The position numbers and the translations under genes are program-made. A stretch of DNA of 64,000 nucleotides from Locusta migratoria (Eukaryota; Arthropoda; Insecta; Orthoptera; Acrididae): positions 350,241,548 through 350,305,547 of the forward strand of contig CM048746.1 in the NCBI GenBank assembly GCA_026315105.1. The letters are read 5' to 3'. Of the stretch, positions 1 through 8,351 are shown piece by piece; position 1 is the first letter of the stretch; each line of letters begins with the position of its first letter. A model generated the notes under the pieces. The model was not told the origin of the DNA. It did not search any database and was given only the letters and a program-made list of their open reading frames with translations.

Positions 1-190
1 GCAGTTTTCACGTTTCTTATACCTGGAACGTAAAAATTTGGATTGTTTTTAAAGAATGAAGATACCATAATTGCATCAACTTTAGGGAGGTTTCAGCTGT
101 CAGCCTTCACATACCCATCTTCCATTGTGGCATAAAAACGATAAACGCGTTTAGATAACGAAAAACTGAACTTAAAGCTGCGAAATGGAG
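1..190. other. Left flank outside the duplicated block
   Basis: This stretch is not shared with the second block copy, whose left flank is a THAP-domain fragment. On the - strand the frame from about base 60 to base 2 reads through a short peptide with the segment FFKNNPNFYVPGIRNVKT. It looks protein-like, but I cannot assign it. No RNA gene or repeat is recognisable. Confidence 0.3.
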
Positions 191-696
191 GAAACGCATA
201 CAGTAATACAGCTCCGACTTCTAGTTACCGCGCTATAGATGTTCTATGACGTCACCAGTACTTCAGCCAATAACGGAGCGTTTTCGATCACGTGATCTAA
301 TCGTGAAATTTGATGATTTTTAAGCTTTAATTACGTAAAAATAACGGATGTGAATGTTACAATCACTCAGAATAACAATAGTTCGAACTGTATTTTTAAC
401 ACAGGAAAATACCCTATTGCGCGCAACTGGTTTCGTGTATATCTGTAGACACGGCGCCAATACTATACACCTCAGTTTCGTTGTTTTGTGAGTGCCGTAG
501 TCACCGGAGAATTAAAAAGTTTTGGTAGTTGTAAGAGTTGTGGGGAATTTATTGCTTGTCTGTGTGAATGCGCTGCATAAGACTAAACGTAAAGAGAATA
601 AGAAACGTGTTTAGGGTTCGTGTAGGATTAAAATAAGACGTCAGCTCGGTTGCTCAGCGAGACCTTGCTGCAAGAAATTAATTTAATCAACTTAGA

Positions 697-882
697 ATGT
701 CACCAGAGCAGTTCACGTTCCTTTGAAACAGAATTAGTAATGCAATAAAGAAACAAGATACTGTTAAGCGTGAAGCATTGTTACCGGAACTGAAATTAAT
801 TTCATTGCATTACGTTCCTTGTCGTGTAGATATTCGTCTCTGCAGTACCTGTACAGTGTTACTAAACCCACAATTGCCATAG
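697..882 (+). pseudogene. PIF/Harbinger transposase N-terminal fragment (block copy 1)
   Basis: The frame opens MSPEQFTFL, hits a TGA at 724-726, and continues NRISNAIKKQDTVKREALLP, then an LKLISLHY segment. This matches the N-terminal pattern of Harbinger-type transposases (SPEQF..LL, KQDT..R.AI.P..RL..TLRYLATG). The later DDE catalytic region is absent: the similarity stops at about 840 and the frame ends at TAG 880-882. The MADF ORF lies on the opposite strand and overlaps the 3' end by ~20 bp. Autonomous PIF/Harbinger elements typically encode a transposase plus a Myb/MADF-like DNA-binding protein, so the pair is probably an internally deleted relic. Family assignment rests on a short motif. 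The same stop is present in copy 2. Confidence 0.55.
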
Positions 883-1110
883 TTCGTTTGTATAGGTATT
901 TAGAATTGAATGTATTTTAGTCTGCAGTTCACTAACCGTCACCCCGTTAATATTTAATTCACGAATAATTTCTTGAAGAGCACCAACACGCAGCTGCTTA
1001 TTCCTAAGATTTTCATCGGTGAAATCGCATAAACACCAATGCATCGTATATATGCTCAAAAACCGAATGATTTCTGTATTGGTTATAACCTCACCTAAAA
1101 ACACGCGCAA
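862..1110 (-). CDS. MADF-domain protein, probably the accessory protein of a PIF/Harbinger element
   Basis: An 82-residue ORF. Residues ~12-80 have the MADF (Myb/SANT-like) pattern: an aromatic/hydrophobic first helix (IIRFLSIYTMHWCLCD), a basic Asn-Lys turn (ENLRNKQLRVGALQEI), and a third helix (TVSELQTKIHSILNTYTNEL). MADF domains bind DNA in Adf-1-type regulators and in the second ORF of PIF/Harbinger transposons. The adjacent Harbinger-like transposase remnant on the other strand supports a transposon origin. The ORF is shorter than most MADF proteins (no BESS domain) and may be one exon or a truncated copy. The equivalent in block copy 2 has an in-frame stop upstream of the domain. No clear start context decides between candidate methionines. 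Confidence 0.6.
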   Translation of the reverse strand: MRVFLGEVITNTEIIRFLSIYTMHWCLCDFTDENLRNKQLRVGALQEIIRELNINGVTVSELQTKIHSILNTYTNELWQLWV

Positions 1111-1289
1111 TCAGTTTCGCCAAAGTTGGAAGGTGCCGAAACTGTTTACTTTCGCCAATCAGTTGCGCGAACGCCTGCCGCGCATGCGCAGTGGCCATTA
1201 GCGCAGTTTCATAAAACCTCGTGTCATCGTGTAAACTATTCTTAATTGTCAGTTCTTTTTTCATCAGTCTTAAGTTAGTCAATTCGTCC

Positions 1290-1440
1290 GTCTCTTCTCT
1301 CTCTCGGCCTCCTTCTCTCCGTCCTCCCTCGCTCGCCCCCCTCTCTCTCTCCCCTTCTTCTTCTTCTCTACCATCTCCCTCTTCATCTGCCTCTACCTAT
1401 CACTCTGTCCATCTCTACTTTCCCCTTTCTCTTCTAGTCA
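1290..1440. repeat. CT/TTC-rich low-complexity tract
   Basis: Pyrimidine-rich simple sequence (CTCT and TTC runs). The ORF through it is a serine/proline/leucine-rich composition artefact. The equivalent tract in copy 2 (56470-56640) is longer, with pure (CT)n and (TTC)n runs, so repeat length changed after duplication. Confidence 0.85.
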
Positions 1441-1584
1441 TCTCTGTGATGATCCTCTTAAGGACTCATTAACCTTTGAGCAGGTCAGCGAGGACACAAG
1501 GATCCCTCGCAGAAGACACCAGGCCCAAGAATCTTAGAACTTAGAAGTAAAACCTTTCCTTTTCCTCTTTTTTTAACCTTTTTT

Positions 1585-2430
1585 GGCCCACTTTAGGTTA
1601 CGGTAGTAACACTAAAAGTGGGCCTTTGCGATCGTCTTTTGATAGCTCGAAATTTAAATGAAAATAACGGCTTAACTATTCATCTGAAACGAAAATTGAA
1701 TAACCGAATTTGTAGAGGAGAAAATTCTCTACAACTTTGCTCTATTATTTTTCCTTTTTTTTTTTTTTATATCTCGTACCGTTTCAAAGATATTTGCAAA
1801 CAAACCGGCGATTTTGGGATGTCTGTCTGTCTGTCCGTAACGTGTTCCCTGTTTTTAAGACGAACCGTTCAACCGATCAGCACCAAATTTGACAGACATG
1901 ATTGTAGGCCGCCAGAGACCAGAACCACCCTTCTTCAAATTATCCGGACAAAAAATACGGTAGTAATACCAAAAAATGCAGTTTGTAATATAATTGTAAT
2001 TGCAAACGAACCGTTCATCTAACACAACAATTGAATAACATTGGTAGAGGAGGAAATTCTCTACAACTTAGCTCCCTTATGTTTTTTTTTTTTTTTTTTT
2101 TTTTTTTTTCATATCTCGTATCGTTTGAGACATACTTGCAAAAATAACGGAGATTTGACACCCTCCATTGAATTAACGAAAACCAGCCGTTCGGAGATGT
2201 CACGTGGCATTCCTCGCGTATTTGATGATTTTCTTATTGTAACTTACACGTTGTCGTTTCAAAGCTACGGCACACTGAGGGTGCTGGACTGTTATGCGAG
2301 AGGTCGGTGGTTCGGACTTCACCACTTCCAACTTTTTTTTCCTAAAAGGGTGTCAGACACTATTATTATTTAGATTATTTTGGTCCAAAATGTTTGTAAA
2401 AACTTATAAAACTACCAATTAAAGTGGGCC
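1585..2430 (+). repeat. ~1-kb GGCCCACTTTA repeat family, copy 1 (internally deleted)
   Basis: Begins GGCCCACTTTA and ends TAAAGTGGGCC, so the ends form an 11-bp inverted repeat. A second AAAGTGGGCC lies just inside the left end. Related copies are at 56818-57795 (block copy 2), 17378-18490 (reverse) and 40386-41357 (rearranged). This copy lost ~130 bp around 2278, removing most of the tRNA-like A-box region seen in copy 2. It contains a 28-base T run at 2082-2109. No credible protein is encoded; the ORFs here are products of low-complexity sequence. Confidence 0.75.
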
Positions 2431-2800
2431 GTAAAACACGTAAGTGCGATTTTTTTATTTATATACCGCATGGCTTGGTAGCGAACAACAGAGTAATATT
2501 ACTTCAGACAATCAAACTCTTCAGGTATACAGTTCCTAAATAAATTTACAAGATCCATAGGATCGATAAGTATACAAGTTCAGTCACTGAACAACAACAA
2601 CAACAAGACAGGATAGAAAAATGGTTTGTAACAAATTCAAAAGTTTAAAAGGGACCCTCAGAGACGCAGTAAACAAGTTAGGAGCGAGCGCTCACCTTTG
2701 GGCCCAAGTGATACTGAACAATGACAACCAAAAATTTAAAGTTACCCCATAAAATATTAAGGTAAGGTCTCCACATAGAACACGTAAACCAAATTTACCT
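2431..2800. other. No recognisable feature
   Basis: AT-rich sequence shared with block copy 2 (57796-58165). I see no coding pattern, RNA gene or terminal repeat. Confidence 0.5.
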
Positions 2801-3095
2801 TTTCAACCTCAGTATTTCAATTTAAGAAAAGCGTTTAACAGAATTCTCAAAATCAATTAAAGTCTCGATGTGCCACACCCTTTTAACTTTACAAAGGTTC
2901 AAGCCACCATGTCTCAGTTTAGAAAAAGGATATAACATAATTATCAAAGTGTAAATTAAGGTAACGACGTGCAACACTCTTTTAACTATACAAATATGGA
3001 AGCCTCACTCAGTTTAGAAAAAGGGTTTACACCATTCGCAAAATGTCGATTAAAGTAAGGATGTACAACACCCTTTTTAACTTTACAAGCCTTCA
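2800..3095. repeat. ~95-bp imperfect tandem repeat, about three units
   Basis: Successive units share CAACAC(C/T)CTTTTAAC, then ACTTTACAA..TTCAAGCC, CTCAGTTTAGAAAAAGG and AATT(A)AAGT.  The phase is visible at about 2815, 2876, 2970 and 3060. A decayed related unit appears near 3593-3655 (CTCAGCATAGAAAAGGG). The array is also present in block copy 2 at about 58165-58460. Confidence 0.65.
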
Positions 3096-4380
3096 AGTCA
3101 CAATCTGTCTTTTGTGTCGCAGCCTCGTCGCCGCTTTTTGTCTCGTTTCCGTCGTAGGTGTCGGTGGCCGAGTAGAATGAGACCGACACAGGAATAATGG
3201 ATGCACGCTTGTGCAGGTAGGTGGTGACCAGCCAGTGGGACAGCAGAAACTAGAAACACTAGAGTAAATTAGAACGAGATATATATTGCACAGAATTTAT
3301 ACAATACTTAACTTTTACATAGCTCAGTACTGCAGAATGCTGATACGTAGTTGGGATAGAGGCCTGCCTACTGCCTATCCGATAGCCAAGTCTTCACTGG
3401 TGCCTATCTGAGTCCGAAGTGTTAACTGGTTCCTATCTCAGTCCCAAGTGAACGATGTCGTTCAGTGGTGGCCACGAGCGGAGTTGTAGCAGAGGGCGCT
3501 CGTGGCTGACGTCGTAAGAACGCCGCGCCGTGCGTGCATGGCGGCGCGCGGCGAAAGTAGGTGGCGCGGACTTTGGACTTGTGCGACACCACACTCTCAG
3601 CATAGAAAAGGGTTTAACACTACTCTAAATACTAAAACAGAGTCCCAATATGCAACCTGTGGGCACACCTACAAACGCTGCCGTTAAACCTTGTCAACAT
3701 CCACATATCACACGGGAATAACACCGCTAGGCTTGAAGCACAATGCACTCACTGTCCTTGGCTTCCGTAGGGCCAAAAGAGAAATATACATACAGTCAGT
3801 AAACATGGATTGTCGTGCGGAGGAGGCGGCGAAAGCACCGTCGTCAGCCGCCACTCCAAGCTGGACGCACGCCCAGACCGCCGGATCTCCACAGCCCACT
3901 CTTCTCTGCACGCTCCCGCTCCGACAAACGCCGCAAGTACATGAGGCTCTATAACACACCACAAATCCGGTTAGTAGTCAGTCTAACAAGCCGCTCATTT
4001 CCCTGCCACGCTTCTGGGCTCCCTCCGCGACCAGCCACACCTCTCTCCAATCCGCCAAAAAGAAAAAGAAAACCACGGTGAGCACCACCTTGCGGAGACA
4101 CCAGCAAGACGCCGCTACACTTACGACCTCACTCGCCGCACGGACAGACTGCGCACCGCAAGTCCTGCGCGAGATAAAACAGATAAGAACGTATGAATCT
4201 CCTCGTCTCTCTGTCCCTTTCTCTGTCCATTTCCTCCTCCCCCCCCCCCCATCTGTTTACGTGTCTGTCACCATCTCCCCTCTCTCATTCTCCTCCTCTC
4301 CCCTGTCTCTGTCCGTCTCCTCCTATAATGTAGCACCTATCAGTTGTTGGGGTTTCAGACGTTAACTAAAATATTTCGTG
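3096..4380. other. Shared block DNA, moderately GC-rich; CT-rich tract at 4195-4325
   Basis: The 3480-4180 part is GC-richer than its surroundings and contains several short overlapping ORFs in both block copies. None shows a domain I recognise, and they overlap in different frames as expected by chance. A pyrimidine-rich low-complexity tract covers 4195-4325 and includes a run of C at about 4231-4240. Confidence 0.45.
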
Positions 4381-4919
4381 AAATATTTGAATCGGGGAGA
4401 AACGGAGGATAATTGGAGGGTATGATTTTAAATATTCTTTGATTAATTTTGTATAACCTCAGAAATAAGGGGAATGTTGGCGGCAACTACTTCAGGCTTT
4501 ACCTTCATGGTTACCGTACATCTTTCGATGATATCAGCCCAGAAATCTGTAAGTTAAAATGAGAATAACTGAAGGTTAAAACACCATAGTGATCCGGAAT
4601 TCGTTGAAATTTGGAACAGAGCTTATACCCTGATTAATACATTGGATACCTTTCGTAAGCCACTGCATGATGCGTTGTGAAGGATACCTTACTATGGGTT
4701 AATGTGTTTGCTACTCCTTCAAGCTGAAAGGGATGGGCAGATCTGAATGAAATTTCGTATGAAGATGGCTAATACCTTGAATTAACACAGCCTCCGTAGG
4801 TGCATGGCAGAGAGAACGTTATAACAAGCATCCAAATTTTTTGACTGGTCATCATGAAAGTCAATATATGCATTTATTAAGTTTACCTGACATCGTCGGT
4901 TTAGGAGGCGATCTTATAG
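4381..4919. other. Shared block DNA with no recognisable feature
   Basis: AT-rich sequence with no long ORF, tRNA-like boxes or terminal repeats that I can see. It is present in copy 2 at about 59745-60280. Confidence 0.45.
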
Positions 4920-5160
4920 TTTTATATTCTTAAAAATGGAAATGTCGAGATCGCAAATTAATAATTTATTGAATGACGACCGGTTTCGGTGGACTATGTC
5001 ACCATCATCTCGTCATGTATATTTTACAAGCTGGTCATCTTATTAAAAAATGGATATAAAATAATAAGTGCAACATAGCACTGAGCCACCATATAAAAAT
5101 GAACAAGATAAAACATGACAGCTTACAAAATACTCATACCTTTGTGCAGTGGACCATGTG
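4920..5160 (-). repeat. Hammerhead-motif repeat (family H), copy at 4.9 kb
   Basis: A ~240-bp repeat also found at 8190-8351 plus 9126-9175 (split by a transposon) and at 60280-60500. On the - strand it contains GATGATGGTGACATAGTCC, ACCGAAACCGGTCGTCATTC at 4971-5016. That resembles a hammerhead ribozyme core (CTGANGA, stem II, GAAA, short palindromic stem III, UH). ATGAC and GTCAT on either side can pair as stem I. The expected CTGATGA reads CGAGATGA here and CAGATGA in the other copies, so the core is imperfect and activity is doubtful. Such motifs are reported in Penelope-like elements; no PLE protein lies next to it. Confidence 0.5.
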
Positions 5161-5801
5161 ACAAATTTTATTAGTGGGCTCCGCGTTTGTGGTTAGTAAA
5201 ATATTGCGTGGTTAGAAAATTCAGACTTTGTCAATATACTATAGCTTAATATAAATGATTGCAGGTTCTAAAATATTGAATACTATTGTGAAGGCGGAAG
5301 ATTGAATTCTAATGATAATAAAATGTTTAACAATCACTGCACTGTTATTCGTCAGCCGTAATGGCGTCTAATTCCGTAACACGCAATATTTATGAACTAT
5401 CTACGACGCTAGAAGGCGGGAAATCAGATAGGAACACATCCGCCATTTAATTAATGAACTTATATATTTCAAGTTATAACTTTTCTAATTTAGCACTATA
5501 CTTACAACAATTTTAATGACGAACAGGGAGAGCTGCTTGTAATGGGTCTTAACTCGACGGCTGCAAAAAAAAAAAAAAAAAAAAAAATAAAAAATTCGCT
5601 GTTATTTCAGTCCGGCGGTAAAACAAGGGAATGTAGGATTTTCAGAGATTATTTTTCATTAGAGAGAAAGAAAAACAATCCTTGGTGGTATCTAAAATCT
5701 TCGATTCGCGAAGTTAATATTCTGTATTTATTTATATTTTTATTTGTAGCGTTTCAATCCCTCCACATTCTGTTTCCTCCACTACCAACTCCTCTCTGTA
5801 T
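5161..5801. other. Shared block DNA; poly-A run at 5565-5587
   Basis: 5161-5289 is the single-copy version of a 129-bp segment that is duplicated around a SINE pair in block copy 2 (60516-60644 and 61101-61229). A 23-base A run at 5565-5587 replaces different sequence in copy 2 and may be the tail of a lost or short insertion. No coding signal is visible. Confidence 0.5.
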
Positions 5802-5987
5802 GTTTGTATAGCTTATGACACTTAACTACAGGGTCATCAGTCCCTAAACTTACAAACTACTTATGAACTAACTAATTCTAAGGACGGCACAAATATCCAT
5901 GCCCGAGGGGGGATCCGAACCCCCGACCGTAGTGGCCTTGCAGACCGTGACTGGAGCGCCTCAGTCCCCTCGGCCACCGCGGCCGGC
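5802..5987 (-). mobile_element. tRNA-derived SINE (family S1)
   Basis: Reads GCCGGCCGCGGTGGCCGAGG on the - strand, followed by a B-box-like GGTTCGGATCC (GGTTCGAATCC in other copies), then CCTCGGGCATGGATATTTGT and a tail ending in AAGTCATAAGC. The head resembles a tRNA with A and B boxes for RNA polymerase III. The same family occurs at 18978-19135, 42897-43090, 43777-43848, 46788-46971, 60663-60838, 60897-61090 and 61730-61915, and as an inverted mosaic at 15601-15815. The ORF beginning MPEGG..EPPTV is the antisense B-box region of the SINE, not a gene. This copy predates the block duplication. Confidence 0.85.
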
Positions 5988-6657
5988 AACTCCTCTCTCT
6001 CCTATATATGAAAACATACTGTTTTGTCGTCCTGGCCAGCCTCTGTTTAGTTCTTCCCGGCCTGTCTTTCAGAAAAGGTACTGTTCAGAATGCGCGGACA
6101 TCTATAACAGCTATACAGAATAGTAATACAAGTTTTATTTACAAGTATGTTCAAAGTTACTCAACTTGTAATCTCTCTTCTCGCGGCGGCGTCTTCCTCG
6201 ATGCTAGCTGCGCTGAGTCCTAGTGACTGCCTATTTCGGAGCCGAGTTCAGATCTGCCCGTCCAGACGCATGTCGGCCTAGCTACAGCAGCTTGTAGAGA
6301 GCACGCTTCTATATCCGGGCCGCTGAAACATTGCACTTCACGTTTCGCGTAACGGCGTTTCGCGACGTCGCAACAATAGCCTCTATACGCACAGCAGACG
6401 AAACGGTTTTCAGTTGCATCTCATAAATCTAAGGTATTGAGCAATAAAAGTGCATATAATAATTCGTTCTTGAGCAGCAATTAATTAACGGCATATTAAT
6501 GAAGACCAGAGCACAACAATGCAGACGCTTTCAATAACGGAGCAAAGCAATATAGAAAATGAGCATTGAATCACGACAGATACGAAATAAACAATAATCA
6601 AGATAGTAACTTTTCTCTCTACGTTTAATAATTACAATGCTTTTCACTCACCAATTT
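5988..6657. other. Shared block DNA without a recognised gene
   Basis: Short ORFs run out of the SINE. About 190 bp at 6440-6635 have no counterpart in copy 2, marking an indel. No RNA gene or TIR is visible. Confidence 0.45.
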
Positions 6658-7126
6658 ACGGGACAATGGTGCAATTACATCCAGCTCCCCATCTTCACTG
6701 TTGTCGTCACTGCTAAAATCGTTGTCATCACCAAGACAAATCATTAAATGATTCAAGAAATCGTTCATGATTACCGATGATCCCTTCCATTGTTTGCGCT
6801 GCCCGAATCAGTTTTTCAACGTGCTCGACCCCCTTTTTTTCAAGATGCAGCATCCACATTGGCAACAGCTACATGCAACAGCTTTTCCACCTCTGTTATT
6901 GTGAAAGACTTATTGTTCCTTAAGTAATTCTTCAGGTCACTCAATACCAATTTTATACAGTTAAAACGGCAGTGAAATGGAGGCAGATTTATTACATTGT
7001 GACGCTGCTCCTTTGCGATTTCGTGTACTGCATATGTGGGCGTAATAAGCTTATTTCGTTTCACGAGCGAGTATAAAAGAAGTTTTGACATTGACATATC
7101 TGCAGCAATATTTCTTTCTTGGTACT
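6658..7126 (-). pseudogene. Decayed DDE transposase C-terminal fragment (Tc1/mariner-superfamily DDE_3 type)
   Basis: On the - strand the frame reads AADMSMSKLLLYSLV, then EIAKEQRHNVINLPPFHC, then LSDLKNYLRNNKSFTITEVE. This fits the C-terminal part of insect DDE_3-type transposases (DEIAKEHGH.V.RLPPYHC..NPIEL.W...K). A frameshift and TGA near 6838 precede HVEKLIRAAQ, and an acidic tail ends IAPLS, as is typical for this group. Two decay signs stand out: an in-frame TAG just upstream of the AADM segment, and the NPIEL motif carrying the third catalytic acid reads NCIKL, so the Glu is Lys. The fragment is duplicated at 62433-62902. No TIRs were found. Confidence 0.65.
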
Positions 7127-7870
7127 ACTGCACCATAACTTCTTTCCGACCGTTTGAAGCGAGAATGAACTTCCTGCTCAGAGCATAAGCTTCGAACTTT
7201 TTATTCATACGAAATTGAGAACTTACTAAGAAAACGTCACTACACAAACGTCTTTTCGGTGACATTATCCAATTACTTTATCTCGGAATATCAAGTTAAA
7301 CCACTCACAATAAAAGAAATCGCAGCGAAAAAAGCACACACAACATAAAGACACGATAAACATGATACACGACTTTGTTTACATTAGAACTGAACAAAGC
7401 CGGCAATGCAGGAATGTTGACGTCACGGCACGTGATCACTGGAAGTGTTTATCACGCTGTGATTGGATCGTTCCTGGCGACTAACGTCTCGCGCTTCTTG
7501 CTCTTCACTTGTTATTTGTGGCGTCTGGCGTGTGGCGCTGACTTTACGCCACAACATATATGTGTGCCATGTTTCATGGTGACTGGTCAAACGGCGTCAA
7601 AGTCACAAGGTACCCTTGCCATGCTAAATTAACTGGTTTGCAGATTATAAAAATGGCCGTCATGAAAGGATATATAAGGAACACATTATTGGGGCGATAA
7701 AGAATTGTTTAATAAGAGGTTTTTAGCCAAGATTGCTTTCTTCAAGAGTGCTCACTCGACCTGTGTGTGGCATTTTATAAGGTGACATTGTTTTTTAAAT
7801 TTTAATTTTTAATCTATTGATATGGAGTCAGCCACATTTTATTTAACAACTTTTTTAATGTGAGCTTCAT
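7127..7870. other. Shared block DNA; CRE-like and E-box motifs at 7418-7438
   Basis: Contains TGACGTCACGGCACGTGATC at 7418-7438. An indel of ~118 bp relative to copy 2 lies at about 7514. The ORF at 7375-7632 has no recognisable domain and is disrupted by the indel in copy 2. Confidence 0.4.
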
Positions 7871-7927
7871 TATACACTTCTGATGAAGGCAAAATTAATT
7901 TTGCCGAAACCTAGGTAAAGGTTTATA
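7871..7927 (+). ncRNA. Hammerhead-ribozyme-like motif with complete CTGATGA...GAAA core
   Basis: CTGATGA (7880-7886) is followed by a palindromic stem II (GGCAAAATTAATTTTGCC, 7888-7905), GAAA (7906-7909), a self-complementary CCTAGG (7910-7915) as a minimal stem III, and UA. Flanks pair as stem I: CTT 7877-7879 with AAG 7918-7920, and TATA 7871-7874 with TATA 7924-7927, with an internal loop between. This is the layout of minimal type-I hammerheads reported in Penelope-like elements, which may work as dimers through the palindromic stem III. One deviation is an extra base (A7887) between the CTGATGA box and stem II. Copy 2 has CTGAAGA and the same stems. Confidence 0.55.
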
Positions 7928-7997
7928 CATGTAAACCATTTTATGCAACTGGTCGGCTGAAACTGTGTTGACTTTTGGATCTTTCTTCATTTATTTA

Positions 7998-8132
7998 TAT
8001 AACCGGTTTCGGCGTGCTAGATGCTATCTTCAGACCCGTAGTAATTTTTTTACATGATAATAGCAATGAAGTCATGTAAAAAATTACTACAGGTCTGAAG
8101 ATGGCGTCTAGCACGCCGAAACTGGTTATGTA
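7998..8132. repeat. ~60-bp-arm foldback with a hammerhead-like motif in each arm
   Basis: The left arm (about 7998-8058) and right arm (about 8071-8132) are near-complementary with a ~12-base loop. Read outward from the centre, each arm contains CTGAAGAT(G/A)GC...ACGCCGAAAC followed by a (C/T)GG stem III. Core positions are 8095-8101 and 8118-8121 on +, and 8027-8033 and 8007-8010 on -. In block copy 2 the right-hand core is destroyed by a small deletion at the window edge (about 63985-63992). Confidence 0.65.
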
Positions 8133-8189
8133 ATTAAACGAAGAAAGCGATCTTGGCTGAAAACCTCTTATTAAAGCATAATATATGTT

Positions 8190-8351
8190 TTATATTCTAC
8201 AAAATGAAATGCTGAGATCGCAAATTAATAATTTATTGAATGACGACTGGTTTCGGTGAACTGCGTTACCATCATCTGGTCATGTATAGTTTACAAACTG
8301 GTCATATTATTAACAAATGGATATAAAATAATAAGTGCAACATAGCACTTA
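8190..8351 (-). repeat. Hammerhead-motif repeat (family H), second copy, left part
   Basis: Same family as 4920-5160. The motif on the - strand at 8241-8280 reads CAGATGATGGTAACGCAG, then TTCACCGAAACCAGTCGTC. The repeat is interrupted after CATAGCACTTA by a TIR transposon and resumes at 9126 with GTCACTATATAAAAAT. Family copies without the insertion read AGCACTGAG(C/T)CACCATATA. Confidence 0.7.

Larger units (their letters stand above)
191..8119 (+). repeat. ~8-kb duplicated block, copy 1
   Basis: This segment is repeated in the same orientation at 55405-64000; similarity starts abruptly at GAAACGCATACAG and runs to the window end in copy 2. Differences are mostly scattered single bases plus several indels. 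Copy 1 lacks ~130 bp near 2278 and ~118 bp near 7514, and carries ~190 bp at about 6440-6635 that copy 2 lacks. It also lacks the SINE pair present in copy 2. Both copies share older insertions, including the SINE at 5802-5987, so the block was already composite when duplicated. It is therefore better seen as a segmental duplication than as one transposon. Identity looks well above 90% by eye but was not computed. Confidence 0.9.

Noticed and set aside
1221..1472. Ser/Pro/Leu-rich ORF (also 56435-56704)
   Set aside because: Reads through CT/TTC simple sequence whose length differs between block copies.
3502..4081. Overlapping GC-rich ORFs in the block (also 58868-59447)
   Set aside because: Short, overlapping in several frames on both strands, and no domain recognised; shared between copies only because the DNA is shared.
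5899..6123. ORFs beginning MPEGGSEPPTV / MPEGGFEPPTV (also 46802-47023 and 61827-62153)
   Set aside because: They are antisense translations of the SINE B-box and body; the same peptide appears at every S1 copy.
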